Source: Myrica gale
Taxonomy: Eukaryota > Streptophyta > Magnoliopsida > Fagales > Myricaceae
Direction: 5' to 3'
DNA length: 64,000 nucleotides
Assembly: GCA_963930655.1 (NCBI GenBank)
Contig: OZ005608.1
Coordinates: 10,726,001-10,790,000 of the forward strand
The notes beneath the pieces are model-generated. The model saw only the letters and a list, made by a program, of their open reading frames with translations, ran no database searches and was not told where the DNA came from. Position 1 is the stretch's first letter; each line of letters opens with the position of its first letter. Shown one piece after another: positions 11,029 to 22,291 of the stretch. The position numbers and the translations under genes are program-made.

Positions 11029-12991
11029 TCAGTCGGGCTGTGACCATACCTCGTTAAATGATGTGTCACGGTCTCAACCGTCGGATTGTCTATATGAAAT
11101 TCGGCTTTCACTTCACACCGCTTCCCACCATGTGGCTTCATACAGTAATCGAATCCTCACATGTGCGCTACTTAAAAGGATATGGAGTTAACCTACAGAA
11201 AAAAATTAATTAATTTCAATCCTATTCAAAAATCATAAATAAAGAAAATAATCCTTCCCTTTTTTCAGCCGCCAGTAGACATTTTCTCATCTAACATCAT
11301 AAATTTTATAGGTATACAATGTTAATTTTTAATAAAAATTGTATAAAAATATGACTAATTAAACATTACTTTAAATTTTTTAAAATTTTTAGTATATATA
11401 ATGCGCAAGCCAAATATGGTTGGCAAAGTATATCAGGACTCAAGCTCGTTGCTTTTAATTTTAAAAATGAAAAAATATAATCGTCTAACTTAAAACTCAC
11501 TATCTTTGGATCAATTTTCAAAAATGGAAATGTTTTGAATTTTAAATTCATCTTCTTTTTAAAATTTAAACATTTGAATTTAATTTCAAATTTTAAAAGG
11601 ATTGAACTATGGTTCCACTATTTCAAATGAAATAAAAATAAAACATTTAAAGAAATATTTCAAATATAAGAGAATATTTTGAATTCAAAAAATATAAGAC
11701 AACAAATTTAAATAATTTTATCTCTTTATTAAAAATTGTTTGGGTCATATAGGATGTTTGACCATTGGTCCTTTCTTCCTTCTCCTGCATGATATTAGGA
11801 CCCATAGGTCAAAAATGGAAGACAATTAATTTTGGAAAATAAAAGTGAAAAGCTATTGGTGAAAAGGTTGGCGCGAGGTAACAGGTGTAAAAGATATTTT
11901 TTGAAGAAAAGTTCAGGCGCTCAATATTTTGGAAAATAGAAATCGTAAAATCAAGTAAAAGGTGGAGAGGATATGTCAACCGTCTTTTCTTTTCCATCGT
12001 TTCATGCTCTCCCACTACACTCTGTGACATCGTCTATTTGAAATCTTCATGCATGGTCGCACACCCAAATTGCGGAAGATCGCGAGCACGTGTTAGCCCA
12101 AGCTAACAAGAGGGATGTCAAGCAAAGGAACTTGTCCCGCAACCACCTGATGTCATAGCCCAAGAGGACCCATGAAACTTCTCAGATGAGTTCACATAAG
12201 GTCCAGAGATCCCAATATAGTTGAGACTCCCAAGACTGTTTTCCTGAAGAGTAGACTACTAGTAGACAAAGTAAATGGTGTGATTTATAAACTATTTGGT
12301 TATGTTTCTTTAACTTATAATTTATACCATTTTCAAAAACCAATTGACACTCATTAATGGTTCTTCAACATTGAAGCAATTGAAAAGGCCACTAGCAAAA
12401 CTATCTATGTCTTTGTGCACATAGAGGCAGAGACACTTGTGGATATATTCATGTCTGAGTAAATATGCGCAAGTATTTCCTGTTTTTGTTTTATTTGTTT
12501 TGGCTTTCTTCTTTACGTGAATTTCGTGTTCATTTTGGCATTCTGATATTCGCAACTCTATCTTCTAAATTTAGTGGGTGGTAAAATCTACTTTCGTTTA
12601 GCCATCTCGAAATGTAGATCCAATGAATTATTTGATCCATATTGATGCAATGCGGCTAGATGAGCTTGATTATTTGAGCATATGATTAAACCCTTGTACC
12701 TTAAATGTTGTGTTGTGTTGATGTGTTTATTTGAGTATATGATTATGCTGCATGAATGCCAGTTGGTGTTTGTATATATAATGATGATGCAACGACTATG
12801 GTTTTCAATTTCTCGGCCTTATTTTTTAAAAAATTATTCTGGGCTTCATCTTTAATTTGGTTACATTTGTCGAGATTCCTATACTCTAGAATAGATTCTT
12901 TCATTTTCTTGGTTATTATTGTATTTTAAGTGAGACACTCTTAGATTTAAGTAGCGCAATCTATTCCAAATGATGCTTTCATCTCTGTTTA
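11029..12991. other. AT-rich intergenic DNA
   Basis: No convincing genes were seen. 11380-11720 is strongly A/T-rich with repeated AAATTTTAAA-like words. The short open frames here look like chance. Confidence 0.45.
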
Positions 12992-13165
12992 GACTCTGTT
13001 TGCATAACAAAATTTTACCCACCTAGAATTTTATCATCATTACAAAATACTCTCTCTCCTCACTTTTTCATCAATTTTCATACACTTTTTCACCAATTTT
13101 TTCACTCTCTCTCCTCATTTTTTCATCAACCCCAATACCTAAAATTTTACTTCTCAAACACAACC
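12992..13165. mobile_element. Tourist-like MITE, copy 1
   Basis: The left end GACTCTGTTTG and the reverse-complemented right end GGTTGTGTTTG form diverged terminal inverted repeats. TTA is present on both sides (12989-12991 and 13166-13168), as expected for PIF/Harbinger elements. The right half shares the words ACCTAAAATTTTA and CTTTTTCA with the copies at 46.3 and 57.0 kb. Confidence 0.7.
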
Positions 13166-13626
13166 TTAGTGCTCGAGCCATAAAATTTTACAAAGAACAA
13201 TATGAAGATGTAAGAGAAACAATGAGAGAGATAACGTTGAAACAAGCTTCTTATGATAAAAAACTTGCTTATATTATGAGTCAAACATCCATACCTAGTG
13301 ACTCTTCAATACAGTGCCCGTGAAGAGCACTAATAGCAGCAACAACGAATGGATCCAAGTAAGACTTGCATTAAATAGTTAGGATATATCTGCTTCTATA
13401 CTTTTATAAAATTTGTTAAGTATGAATGACTCATTAAAGACTCTTGATTTTGCCTTCACTTGGAAAAATTACTTTTGCAGTGTAATTTTTGAAAGTTTTA
13501 TCATGTGCATTGACATATGTACATCATTCAAAGCCCAAATCAAATTAGCTTCCATTGTATAATCTGGCACTTTATGGGTTGTTAAACAACTATACAATTA
13601 AGGTTGTTGCTGCCATTATTTTAATT

Positions 13627-14745
13627 GTGTGAGTCTAGAAAACAATCCAAGAGATGGGTGATTTGAGCTTTAATAAAAATTAAAACTTTTTTGATAATGA
13701 TTCAAGCAAATAATCAATAATGAGCAAAGCACCACAAATACAAATATAAAACAAATAAAGGAGAGTAAGGGTTAGAGAGATGACGACGGTATTTTTATGT
13801 GGTTCGACCAATTCTTACTTATGTCCACCCCTAAGGCTATTGAGTTCCTTGGACTTTCTCCGCTATTTTCCAAATAGCACCTTAACTTAATGGGTGCTAA
13901 ATAACCTTTACAAAGTATTTGAAAACTCACGCTTCAACTCTTTCCACAAATCCCAATAACCCAAGGGTTTTCTTCTACCCTTACGAGTAGGATTAAGTGT
14001 TTCTTAACACTAAGTGTTTTACAAAAGATGGGTACAAGAGAATAATAAATAAAGACTCTCTAAGCCAAATATGCAAATGTAAAACACAATAGTGAGCAAG
14101 AAGACAATATTCGAGTAGAAAAGCTTTAGTATTGGTAGGTGTAAACACTAACTTTCTTGGGAGATGAGTTTTTCTCTCTTCTTCAAAACTCTTTTTCTCT
14201 CTAAGAGGTTAGGTAATAAATAATTGCAAGTTATTTTCAGTATCTCTCCATCTTGTTTTATTTATAGTCTCAATGTCTTCAAAGGTCTTCAAAACCCTTT
14301 ATTGTACGGTTGGAGGGGTACACAAGTCATATTTTGGCAACGTTTCAGGAATTTCAGCAAAATCGCAGCATGTGTCAACACATAGTCGGCATTTGTCGAA
14401 ACCAGAAAATTGGTCTGGAAATGTGCTCTCAGGTGTCAATGCAATGTGTCGACACTGTGAAAACAGCTCTCAGGTGACAGTGCAATATGTCGACATCATC
14501 ATTGCTAGAGAAAATTTTCAGCAACTTGAAAATGTCATTTCCACTCCAAAACATCTTTAAATACCTAAAATAAGCAAATTGACATTTTTAACTTGTGCAA
14601 GTTGTTTAACCACGATGAAGACTTTTTAAGAAAGAGATAACCTCGATCTTTTGAAACACTTTTGAAAATGTGGATTGACAAAATAAGATAAAAAAGTTTT
14701 CAAAGTACTTTGACATTTTCGTTATCATCAAAATAAAAAATGGAT
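13627..14745 (-). mobile_element. LTR fragment, same family as the solo LTR at 41.2 kb
   Basis: Read on the minus strand it follows the solo LTR at 41241-42872 in order: a GATGATAAC start region, a cluster of TGTCGACA-type words, AGAGAGAAAAAG, AACACTTAATCCTAC, GGTGGACATA and a CTAGACTCACA end. The first about 30 bases of the LTR are missing or changed. The short open frame at 14273-14560 lies within it and is not called as a gene. Confidence 0.75.
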
Positions 14746-15684
14746 TGTCAAAATATTTTTTTTTGCTTTAATTACAATTCCCCCCTTAAATTATCATCGG
14801 ATACTCAAGTACCCTCACAAAATTCAACTCTTTGCAACTCATTCCCACAAATTATACTTCTTATTGGAATTTCATCCTCTAACCTAGTGAAGTTGTTATA
14901 TCAAACGATTTTCATCCCACGTAAACGACACGTGTCCTCTATACTTGAAAAGACAATTTTGACACGGGCGACCAAGTTATTCATTACTATGTTGTCATGT
15001 CTAGTGACCACTACAAATAAATTCTTAGGCCTTCTATGGACGAAGTGGAATGAACTTCAACAATGATATACTTTTGATTGAGCTAGAATATTTCATGTTT
15101 ATTACATTTAAAACTAATATAATATTGATTATTTAAATTTTTAAATATTTTTTTTAGATGGAAAAATGGTTAAGAGACATAAATCTAAGTTGTGCTTTTA
15201 ATTGTTAAATTTACATGACTTTAGATTTAATTTAGTACACATGCAATATTTCCCCATCTTTAGCTAATTACGATTTAAATTTTCCCCATCTGTAGCTAAT
15301 TAATAATATTTTATTTATTGCACATGCATGTGTCCATATACATTCTAAAATCATTATTTTTATCATCTGCAATATAATTATTGGTATTGTAATTATTTTA
15401 TGAAATTAATTTCGTCATATGATGTCATGAACTAATTAATTATTTTTGTGCAGGGTGATTTAATTAATTGCTTTCTGGAATCGCAGAGAATTAGAGCAGT
15501 GTATTGAGACACATGACAGGGTAAAAGTGATTCATTAGTGGCAATGCTGTAATTCTATAAATAAATAAGAGATACTTAAATCTCAGTCGTCATCTCTCTT
15601 TTCACTTTCCTTTTCTTTTTAACCTAGCAAACCCTACATTTTATTCTCTTCCTCCTATTTTTTTAACCTAGCCTCAATTTTCCT
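14746..15684. other. Intergenic DNA without recognisable genes
   Basis: A/T-rich sequence. The open frame around 14740-15066 has no recognisable domain and is left uncalled. Confidence 0.35.
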
Positions 15685-15708
15685 ACTGTCTCTTTCTCTC
15701 TCTCTCTC

Positions 15709-15739
<31 letters not shown>

Positions 15740-15800
15740 CTTTTTATTGACTTCCTTGGACTTTCTTCACTAAAGGTTCCTCAATATATATATATATATG
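15685..15800. repeat. (CT)n-(TA)n microsatellite at the left edge of the viral insertion
   Basis: A CT run is followed by about 15 TA units, then a short piece resembling the local LTR family (ATTGACTTCCTTGGACTTTC and AAAGGTTCCTCAAT), then a second TA run. The piece AAAGGTTCCTCAAT recurs just right of the viral block at 24740. Confidence 0.8.
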
Positions 15801-16609
15801 AAAGGGCGGAAGCGGTGATTAGAGAGAGAGTGGTGGAGACGAGCCATAGAGACATAAAGGAAATGCGGAAGCAGAAAAGAAAAGGAAGAACAGCAGATAT
15901 AAATTTAAAATAAATTTGAGACCCCCTGATGAAAGGGACAAGCTTCGTTCTACCCGCAGATCGACAATGAAAGTCACTTAGCTGGTATCCACTTGCTAAT
16001 GGTCTTAAAAGAAAATTAACTTAGCAGAAAATAACTAAACCAGCCATGAAGGCGGTAATGCATGAGTGCAGAAACTTAGAACCGACCAATCTGGCGGTAT
16101 GTATGAATGTATGAAACTGAAACTTAAAACCGTCCAATCTGGCGGTATGCATGTTTGCAGATATTAAAGAAAGAAGAACAACGATATACTTGGTAACTGA
16201 TTTACTTGATAATCAAGGAAAGAAACAAGTTACTTGGTTACATGACTTACACAGAACTATCAAGAAAGAAGACATAGTTCTAACTCTGGATAGACTCGTA
16301 AGGGAGGCTAGAAAGACTTGAGAGAGAGAGAGAGCAGAATCGAAAACGAAGTTCGAGTTCTGGTTACAAATGACTTGAGCTACGATATTTAAAGACAGAT
16401 GAGAGCCACTGTGTATTCACGCGGATCCTGTGTAGTCACGCGTGTTGTTACTGTGGATGAACAGTGACCTGTCGGCTGCTTTTACAGCTGGTGAATAGTA
16501 AAAAAGTCAATTTTACTATTCATAGGTTGACTTTCGGTTGAACTTTTCGGTTGACTTGCTGACTTTCGGTTGACTTTGTCCTTACATGTCTTCAGATTTT
16601 ACATGAGCT
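15801..16609 (-). promoter_or_regulatory. Viral non-coding region with putative promoter
   Basis: Downstream of the last viral ORF on the minus strand there is no coding frame. Read on the minus strand there are GTCAACCGAAA-type direct repeats at 16525-16580, then a TATA-like TTTAAATA at about 16385-16393, then a CT-rich stretch at about 16320-16335. Caulimovirids have one such region that drives the pregenomic RNA. Paired words AACCGCCAATCTGGCGGTAT-like occur at about 16080 and 16125. Promoter function is inferred from position. Confidence 0.5.
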
Positions 16610-18055
16610 TCATATAAAATCTGCAAGGTCGACTGAGTAAGGGTCTTGACTATCCTGGAACAGGGGATCCAAGTAATTGGGCTTGGATTGACTTGCAGTG
16701 GATGAGTGAGATGAGGCTGGAGAATGCCCATCTAAACCTGGTTCACTGATTTTGCTGACTTCGTGCTGGAACTGGAGGCATAACTCTTGGAGTTCAGATT
16801 TACTTTGAGCCTGGGTCATGGCCGAGGCAAGAGCAGTCTGGAGACTGACCTTTTCAACTAGGAATTGAGAAACTTCTTGAGGAGCAGGAAATTCCTTGTT
16901 GACTTGATCCACAATGCGATGGATGTTGAACTTATCCCACCATTTGACATGGAAACGTCGGACAAGTATATTGGAGTTGACTTGATAATCCCATTTCAGA
17001 ATCCAAGGGACTTTGTATTTACTTACAAATCTGCAGAGGATAGGGAAATGGCTTTCCTGAGCAGTGCCTTGGCCATGATTATGAAATCTGGCAATGGCTT
17101 TTGAAAGATCGATGGGAATGATATCTGTAACTGGTCCATACAGGTTCCACCATTGGAGAAACCAGATGGGGAGTTGACTTTTGAACTTGTTATCAAAGTT
17201 CAAGAACCAAGAATGAGAGAAGGTCTCATTTTGGTAGAGTAGTACTTTTGACCATGCTTCAATATAATCGTAATAATTGAAGCCAATGGGCTGACCTGGT
17301 AATTCTTTTAGAATGGAGGGATGCGAACCCCATTCAGTACAAGAAATAAAATTGACTATGAATAACTTGTGGAAAATAACCTTTGTCTGAGTAGGATCAA
17401 ATCTATCAATAATAGGTTCAATCCGGACTGACTCAGTATGAAGGAGGATTACTTTGTAGAAACCGATTGACTTGTTGGGATGTTCCGGGACAAAATGCCA
17501 CTTAGGAGGCAAATAGGCTCGGAGCAATTTACTATGTTGCGCATGAAGGAGAGCAACTTGATCCTTTTGACTTGGTGCAACCTGAGTACCGATCAGATAA
17601 CGATGACCATACTCAATGTGGAATACATGTTGCGTCACTTGTTTGACCATAAATTCCGATGTATTTTTCGGAATGTAAGGAACTTTACCTTGAGGCTTAC
17701 TTTGTAGTCTTTTGTCCGGTGACTGGGCCGGTTCTTGTAGTCTTAACGGAGACTGGGCCGGAGACATAGTCTCAATAATTGCATATGGGTCTAGAGGCGG
17801 ACTTGCTGGCAAAGAGGCCAGGGCCGAGTAAGTGGGTTTACCATAGTGACTTGTGAGGGTGAGGGCCGATGAAGGTCGAATAGAAGAGGGTCGAACACTA
17901 GGACCTGGTTGACTTGGTTGACCTAAAACTTGAAAACGATTACTTGAAGTTTGACCTGTAGAACCAAATGGTACCAACAAATGGTCCGGGAGTAGTTTGG
18001 GGATATCTGACTTGGTTGACTTAGCAGGTTCTTTGCCTTGAGGTTTAGGAGCCAT
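16610..18055 (-). CDS. Pararetroviral downstream ORF, function unknown
   Basis: An open frame of 481 codons begins with ATG at 18055 and overlaps the end of the RT-RNase H frame (stop near 18045) by about 11 bases, an arrangement that suggests coupled translation. I preferred this ATG to the upstream extension, which only overlaps the RNase H end. The first 150 residues are Pro/Ser/Gln-rich and low in complexity. The rest is compact and aromatic-rich, with HSWFLNFDN, WFLQWWNLYGPVTDI, VPWILKWDYQ and RRFHVKWWDKF, followed by a Ser-rich tail. I recognise this type from plant-genome viral insertions but know no function for it. It matches the place of the second ORF reported in florendoviruses. 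The absence of stops over 1.4 kb contrasts with the broken RT frame. Its first 356 bases region is duplicated inverted at 24327-24682. Confidence 0.7.
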   Translation of the reverse strand: MAPKPQGKEPAKSTKSDIPKLLPDHLLVPFGSTGQTSSNRFQVLGQPSQPGPSVRPSSIRPSSALTLTSHYGKPTYSALASLPASPPLDPYAIIETMSPAQSPLRLQEPAQSPDKRLQSKPQGKVPYIPKNTSEFMVKQVTQHVFHIEYGHRYLIGTQVAPSQKDQVALLHAQHSKLLRAYLPPKWHFVPEHPNKSIGFYKVILLHTESVRIEPIIDRFDPTQTKVIFHKLFIVNFISCTEWGSHPSILKELPGQPIGFNYYDYIEAWSKVLLYQNETFSHSWFLNFDNKFKSQLPIWFLQWWNLYGPVTDIIPIDLSKAIARFHNHGQGTAQESHFPILCRFVSKYKVPWILKWDYQVNSNILVRRFHVKWWDKFNIHRIVDQVNKEFPAPQEVSQFLVEKVSLQTALASAMTQAQSKSELQELCLQFQHEVSKISEPGLDGHSPASSHSSTASQSKPNYLDPLFQDSQDPYSVDLADFI

Positions 18056-19690
18056 GGGATTCCTGCAAGAATTCACGGGTAAGGAAGTCAGGGATACTGT
18101 TTTGACTCCCTGGAATGTATGCAATGTCAAAATCAAAAATACTTAAAATTGCTTGCCAACGAGCAAAAATCTGTTTTGATGCAATATTTTGAACATCTTT
18201 TTCCAAAACAAATTTTGCACTTTTGCAATCAACACGAATTAAGAATTTCTGATTTAATAAATCAGATTGGAATTTACTTATACATAGTACTATAGACAAA
18301 ATTTCTTTTTTGATAGTACTATAATTTTGCTGAGCCGGATTCCAATTGCCGGAATAAAAACGGACAATTTGTTCAGAGGAATCTGGTGTGACTTTTTGCT
18401 TGAGAATACCACCGTAACCAAGCTCGGAGGCATCAGTCTCGACGATTTTGAAGGAATCTGGGGAAGGAATGCCAAGACATGGGAGTGTCTTAACATGTGA
18501 CTTAATGAGCTGGACAATAGCCGTATGTGCTTTCGTCCAAGGTGGAGGATTCTTCTGGAGACGATCAAAAAGGGGTTTGCATTGATGTCGGAGATTTTAA
18601 TAAAATTCCGCAATATAATTTAAGGATCCTAAGAACCTCTGAAGCTGGGTTTTATCAAGGATGACATCGGGGAATTTATCAGCAAACTGGATAGCTCTAT
18701 CAATTGGCTGTATTTGACCTTGGTAAATGTTAAAACCTAAAAATCTGACTTTGGTTTGAAATAACTTGATCTTAGGGGCAGAGACTACTAAGCCGTTTGA
18801 CTTAATAATATGAAGAAACTTGTTGAGATGTTTCCAATGTTCTTCTATGGATCTAGAGAAAACAAGAACATCATCAATATAAACTATGGTGAAATGACTA
18901 TAAGGATTGAAAATATCATTCATGATATTTTGGAATTCACTTGGGGCATTCTTCAAACCAAAGGGCATTACATTCCATTCGTAATGTCCAAAAGGAGTGT
19001 TAAATGCAGTTTTGTACTTGTCAGACTCATGAACCTGGATTTGCCAAAATCCACTTTTCATGTCGAATTTACTAAAAACTGTGGCTCCTGAAAGGCGTCC
19101 TATGAGATCTTTCTTATCTGGGATAGGATACCTAATCCATTGGAGGACTTTGTTCAGGGGCTTGTAGTTGATGACTAACCTAGGAGTTCCTCTTTCTATT
19201 TCAGCATTTTTCTTGACATAGAAAGCAGAACAGGACCAAGGGGATTTACTATGTCGTATAATGCTTTTACTTAAGAGATCTTGGATTTCTGTTTTGCAGA
19301 ATTCCATCATCTCTTGATTCATTTGAATGGGTCGAGCTTTTGTGGGAATATTTTTCTCACTAAACTCAGGAATGTAAGGGAGTTTAACTATGTGTTGCTT
19401 TCGATGCCAGAAAGCATTTGGAAGGTCAGAACAGACTTGTTGTTCTAATCTAGATTGAAAAGACTTAATTTGTTGCTGAATGTTTTGACTTGTGAGTTGT
19501 TCCTCAACTCGTTTGAACTTAATTTCTTCTTTAAGAAAATCAAGATGCTGCGTCTTACTAACAATGAAATTGAGAGTTTTACTTATGGAGGCTTCCTGTA
19601 ACATGGTAAGTTCCCTAGGCCTGGGAGGACTAACGAACTCGAAGGTAACTTGTTGACCAAGAATGTTAGTGGTAAGACCTTCACTGCTGG
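18045..19690 (-). pseudogene. Pararetroviral reverse transcriptase-RNase H, interrupted
   Basis: The RT part (19604-18600) has the order of caulimovirid RTs: KARPIQMNQ, SPWSCSAFYV, RLVINYKPLN, FSKFDMKSGFWQI, NVMPFGLKNAP and the active-site box YIDD, then FLGF and FLGSLNYI. A single in-frame TAA at 18597-18599 interrupts it. The same frame then stays open to 18045 with an RNase H domain, including the ETDAS active-site segment, an acidic KKE and a late PDFLTRE. The enzyme would copy the pregenomic RNA to DNA. At the 5' side the frame is offset from the protease frame near 19700, a second break. It lies between the CP-protease frame and the downstream ORF. Confidence 0.88.
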
Positions 19691-21955
19691 TGGTAAAGGG
19701 AAATGAAGGGAGTACCTAAAATAACTTTCTGATCAGGCATGTTTTTTACTAAAACGAACGGAGACCTAAAGCAGACATTATCTTTGCAGATGTGTGCTTT
19801 GGATAACTTATAATTAATACCCATTTGACTACCATTGGCTGAGAGGAGTCGTTCCTTTGACTTCTCATAGTATTTGGTGGGGATTAATCCTTCCTGAATA
19901 CAATTAAGATCAGCACCTGAATCTATAAGGGCAACAACCTCAAAAGAATATTCAGAGTTGACTATAATGGTTACCTTTGAATGCCATTTCCATTTCTGAA
20001 AATGCATTCGGTTCACTATGCTAAGGAATTTGTTACTACACTCAGGCTCATCATGGAGGAGAGGAGGAGTAAGAGAGGGAACAGATTCTGGATCAGAATC
20101 TTCAGCTGACTCGGAGGAAGTGGCTTGACTTTGACTCTTAAGTTTGTGATTTATTTTAAGAAGAAGGACTTCCTGTTCGAGAGTTTTATTACTTGCTTTT
20201 AATTCTTTAATTTCTTTTTTAACTTGTTGGACTTCAGTCTGTAAATCCTGGAGGGTTACAGGTTTCTGGGTTTGCTTAAACTTTTCTAAAATTTTATTAA
20301 GACTGACTTGGATTTCCGGAACCTTTAGCTTGTTTTCATGTTTTCTTAAAGAATGTTTTAACTTGGTAAGATACTGAGCCTTGAGCTCTGGATCTTCAAC
20401 TTGGTCGATCAAATTGATCAAAAGTTCTTCTTGTTGACTTAAGACATTAAGAGTTTTACTTGGGTGACAACAACTATCTTGACATCCTAATTTCTGGTTA
20501 GGGGTGTCAGATTCACTATCGGTACTAGGGTTGGAGACAGAACTAGAAGACGGGAAGTCGTCTATTTCTAAATCACTACCACTAGAATCTCTTAATTCTA
20601 AGATAGAAAATAATTTGACTCTTTCACTTTCGGGGATGTCTAAGGAATTAATGTTTTCCTTAACACGACATTCTGAACTGTAATGACCTAATTTTTTGCA
20701 TTTGTAACATCTAATGTTACTTTTATCTTTAGGAGTTTTAGGCTTGGACCTTTTCCTAAAAGATTTCTTATAAAACTTGGGTTTACTATCCTCAAGAGGA
20801 GTAGACTTCCTAAAAGACTTCCTATGGTACTTGTTTGATTTTCTGAAGGAAGACTTTTCTTTGTGGTGTTTCCTTCGGGATGGAGCTATGGGAGGTAGAC
20901 CATACTGTTCGCAGAAATTTCCCATTTCATACTTAGCTTTCTTTCTATCTTTGCTAAGTTGGTTACTAATCTTCATGTCAATACACATTTTCATACCTTC
21001 TTTGTTTATGATACTAACAAGATCACCGTAGGTTAGGTTATCATATTCTATGATTCCTGAGGGTTGACTTAAGACTTCTCTAATCTTATGGGCAAAGAGG
21101 TTGGGTAATCCATTAATGAATTTTTCTTTCCAAAATGGATTTTTACAATCATCTCTAAGCATGACACGAGAAATAAAGACATCTTTGTACCACCTAAAAT
21201 CACTTAAGGTCGGACACTTAAGGTTACTAAGCTGATCATGGATCCGAGCTGAGATGTTACCTGGAGTTCCAAGAAAGTGTTTAATAATGGTATAAATAAG
21301 AGTATTAATACCATCACTAACACCTTTACCTAAGGCTTCATCGAAGATTGGGAAACCTGCTTCATCATGCTGTACAGCATAACGAATAAGATCACGATCT
21401 TCTTCGGTGAGATAATTTTCCCACCATTGGCGTAAAGAGCCAGTGAAACCTGAAACAATCAAGTCAACAATATCGGAATGACTAAGGGATTGGTTTACTA
21501 AGTAGCTATTTGCTACCATAGTCATATGCTGGAGTTTATTAAGGATTTCTTGTTCAGAGAAACCATCAATATTCCATTCATATAACTTGTCAGAGGAAAC
21601 AGAGAATTGACTTTGAAAATTCCTTTCTTCGAATTGAAGATCAGGAGGAGTGGGTTTACTATACCAATTCTTGGTCAGGGTCATTGGATTAGGATGATAA
21701 TTCTTAATCCTATGAACATTTAACTGATTAAATTGTTCTTGAATTTCACTAATTTGGAGATCGGAATCTGAAGCTGATTCAGATTCAACCTGGTTGAGAG
21801 CACCTATCTGAAGAGAAGAAGAAGGCTTACTAGATGAAGTCTTTTCAGGTGTTTTAGACTCGGCTGTAGTTAAATCTTTTAACATCTGACTAACTTTACT
21901 AAGGGCTGTGACTTCTAACTTAGAGGTTTTTAAACCTATGGGTTTACTTGTCTCT
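19681..21955 (-). pseudogene. Pararetroviral coat protein-protease segment
   Basis: The frame counted from ATG 21885 has 734 codons, but it is open further up to the breakpoint at 21955, so it is the rest of a longer polyprotein cut in the MP-CP linker. Visible features: a capsid-like part (about 80-300, with WNIDGFSE and LRQWWENYL), a basic stretch (335-390), a CCHC zinc knuckle CYKCKKLGHYSSEC (393-406), an acidic Ser-rich part (430-470), a coiled coil (about 530-585) and an aspartic protease with DSGA at 655-658 and ILGTPF at about 722. The protease would cut the polyprotein. The frame ends in a stop at 19681, where an RT-frame shift is needed, so the copy is broken there. Confidence 0.87.
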
Positions 21956-22291
21956 TGGTATCAGAGCCAGGCCCCTGTAGTGGTATCAAGGATGGTCTAT
22001 TCCTCTCGTTTGTGTTTGAGTTTTTGGCCATTTGGTCCCTCTATTTCAAGCTTCTTAGTAAATCTCCGGTAATCCCGTCTAAGATAAACCCCAACCTTAG
22101 CAGTTTAGAAGCATACCTGAACAGTAAGTCCTGCGTCCAAACAGTAAGACCAGAGAGGCCTGAGCGGAGGGGCTTGAGAGGGTATGTCCTTTTAAGTTTG
22201 TTAAGTCGAAAGGTTGAAACCTAGATAGGTTTATTGCTGATTCTTTTAAGTTGTTTGTTTTAGTGTGACTCTTGTGTCCCGAAGTTTAAAC
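21956..22291 (+). promoter_or_regulatory. Viral primer-binding site and leader (block B)
   Basis: TGGTATCAGAGCC at 21956-21968 is the usual site complementary to plant initiator tRNA-Met. It is the conventional first base of caulimovirid genomes. It starts exactly where the opposite-strand block A stops. The following 320 bases have no long gene and lead to the movement-protein ATG. A second TGGTATCA occurs at 21981, the point where the inverted duplicate C begins. Confidence 0.8.

Noticed and set aside
16865..17707. Plus-strand frames opposite the viral downstream ORF
   Set aside because: Shadows of the 481-codon minus-strand frame, with no family resemblance.
21956..21968. Primer site read as evidence of an LTR retrotransposon
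   Set aside because: No LTRs flank it, and a movement-protein frame follows; a pararetrovirus fits better.
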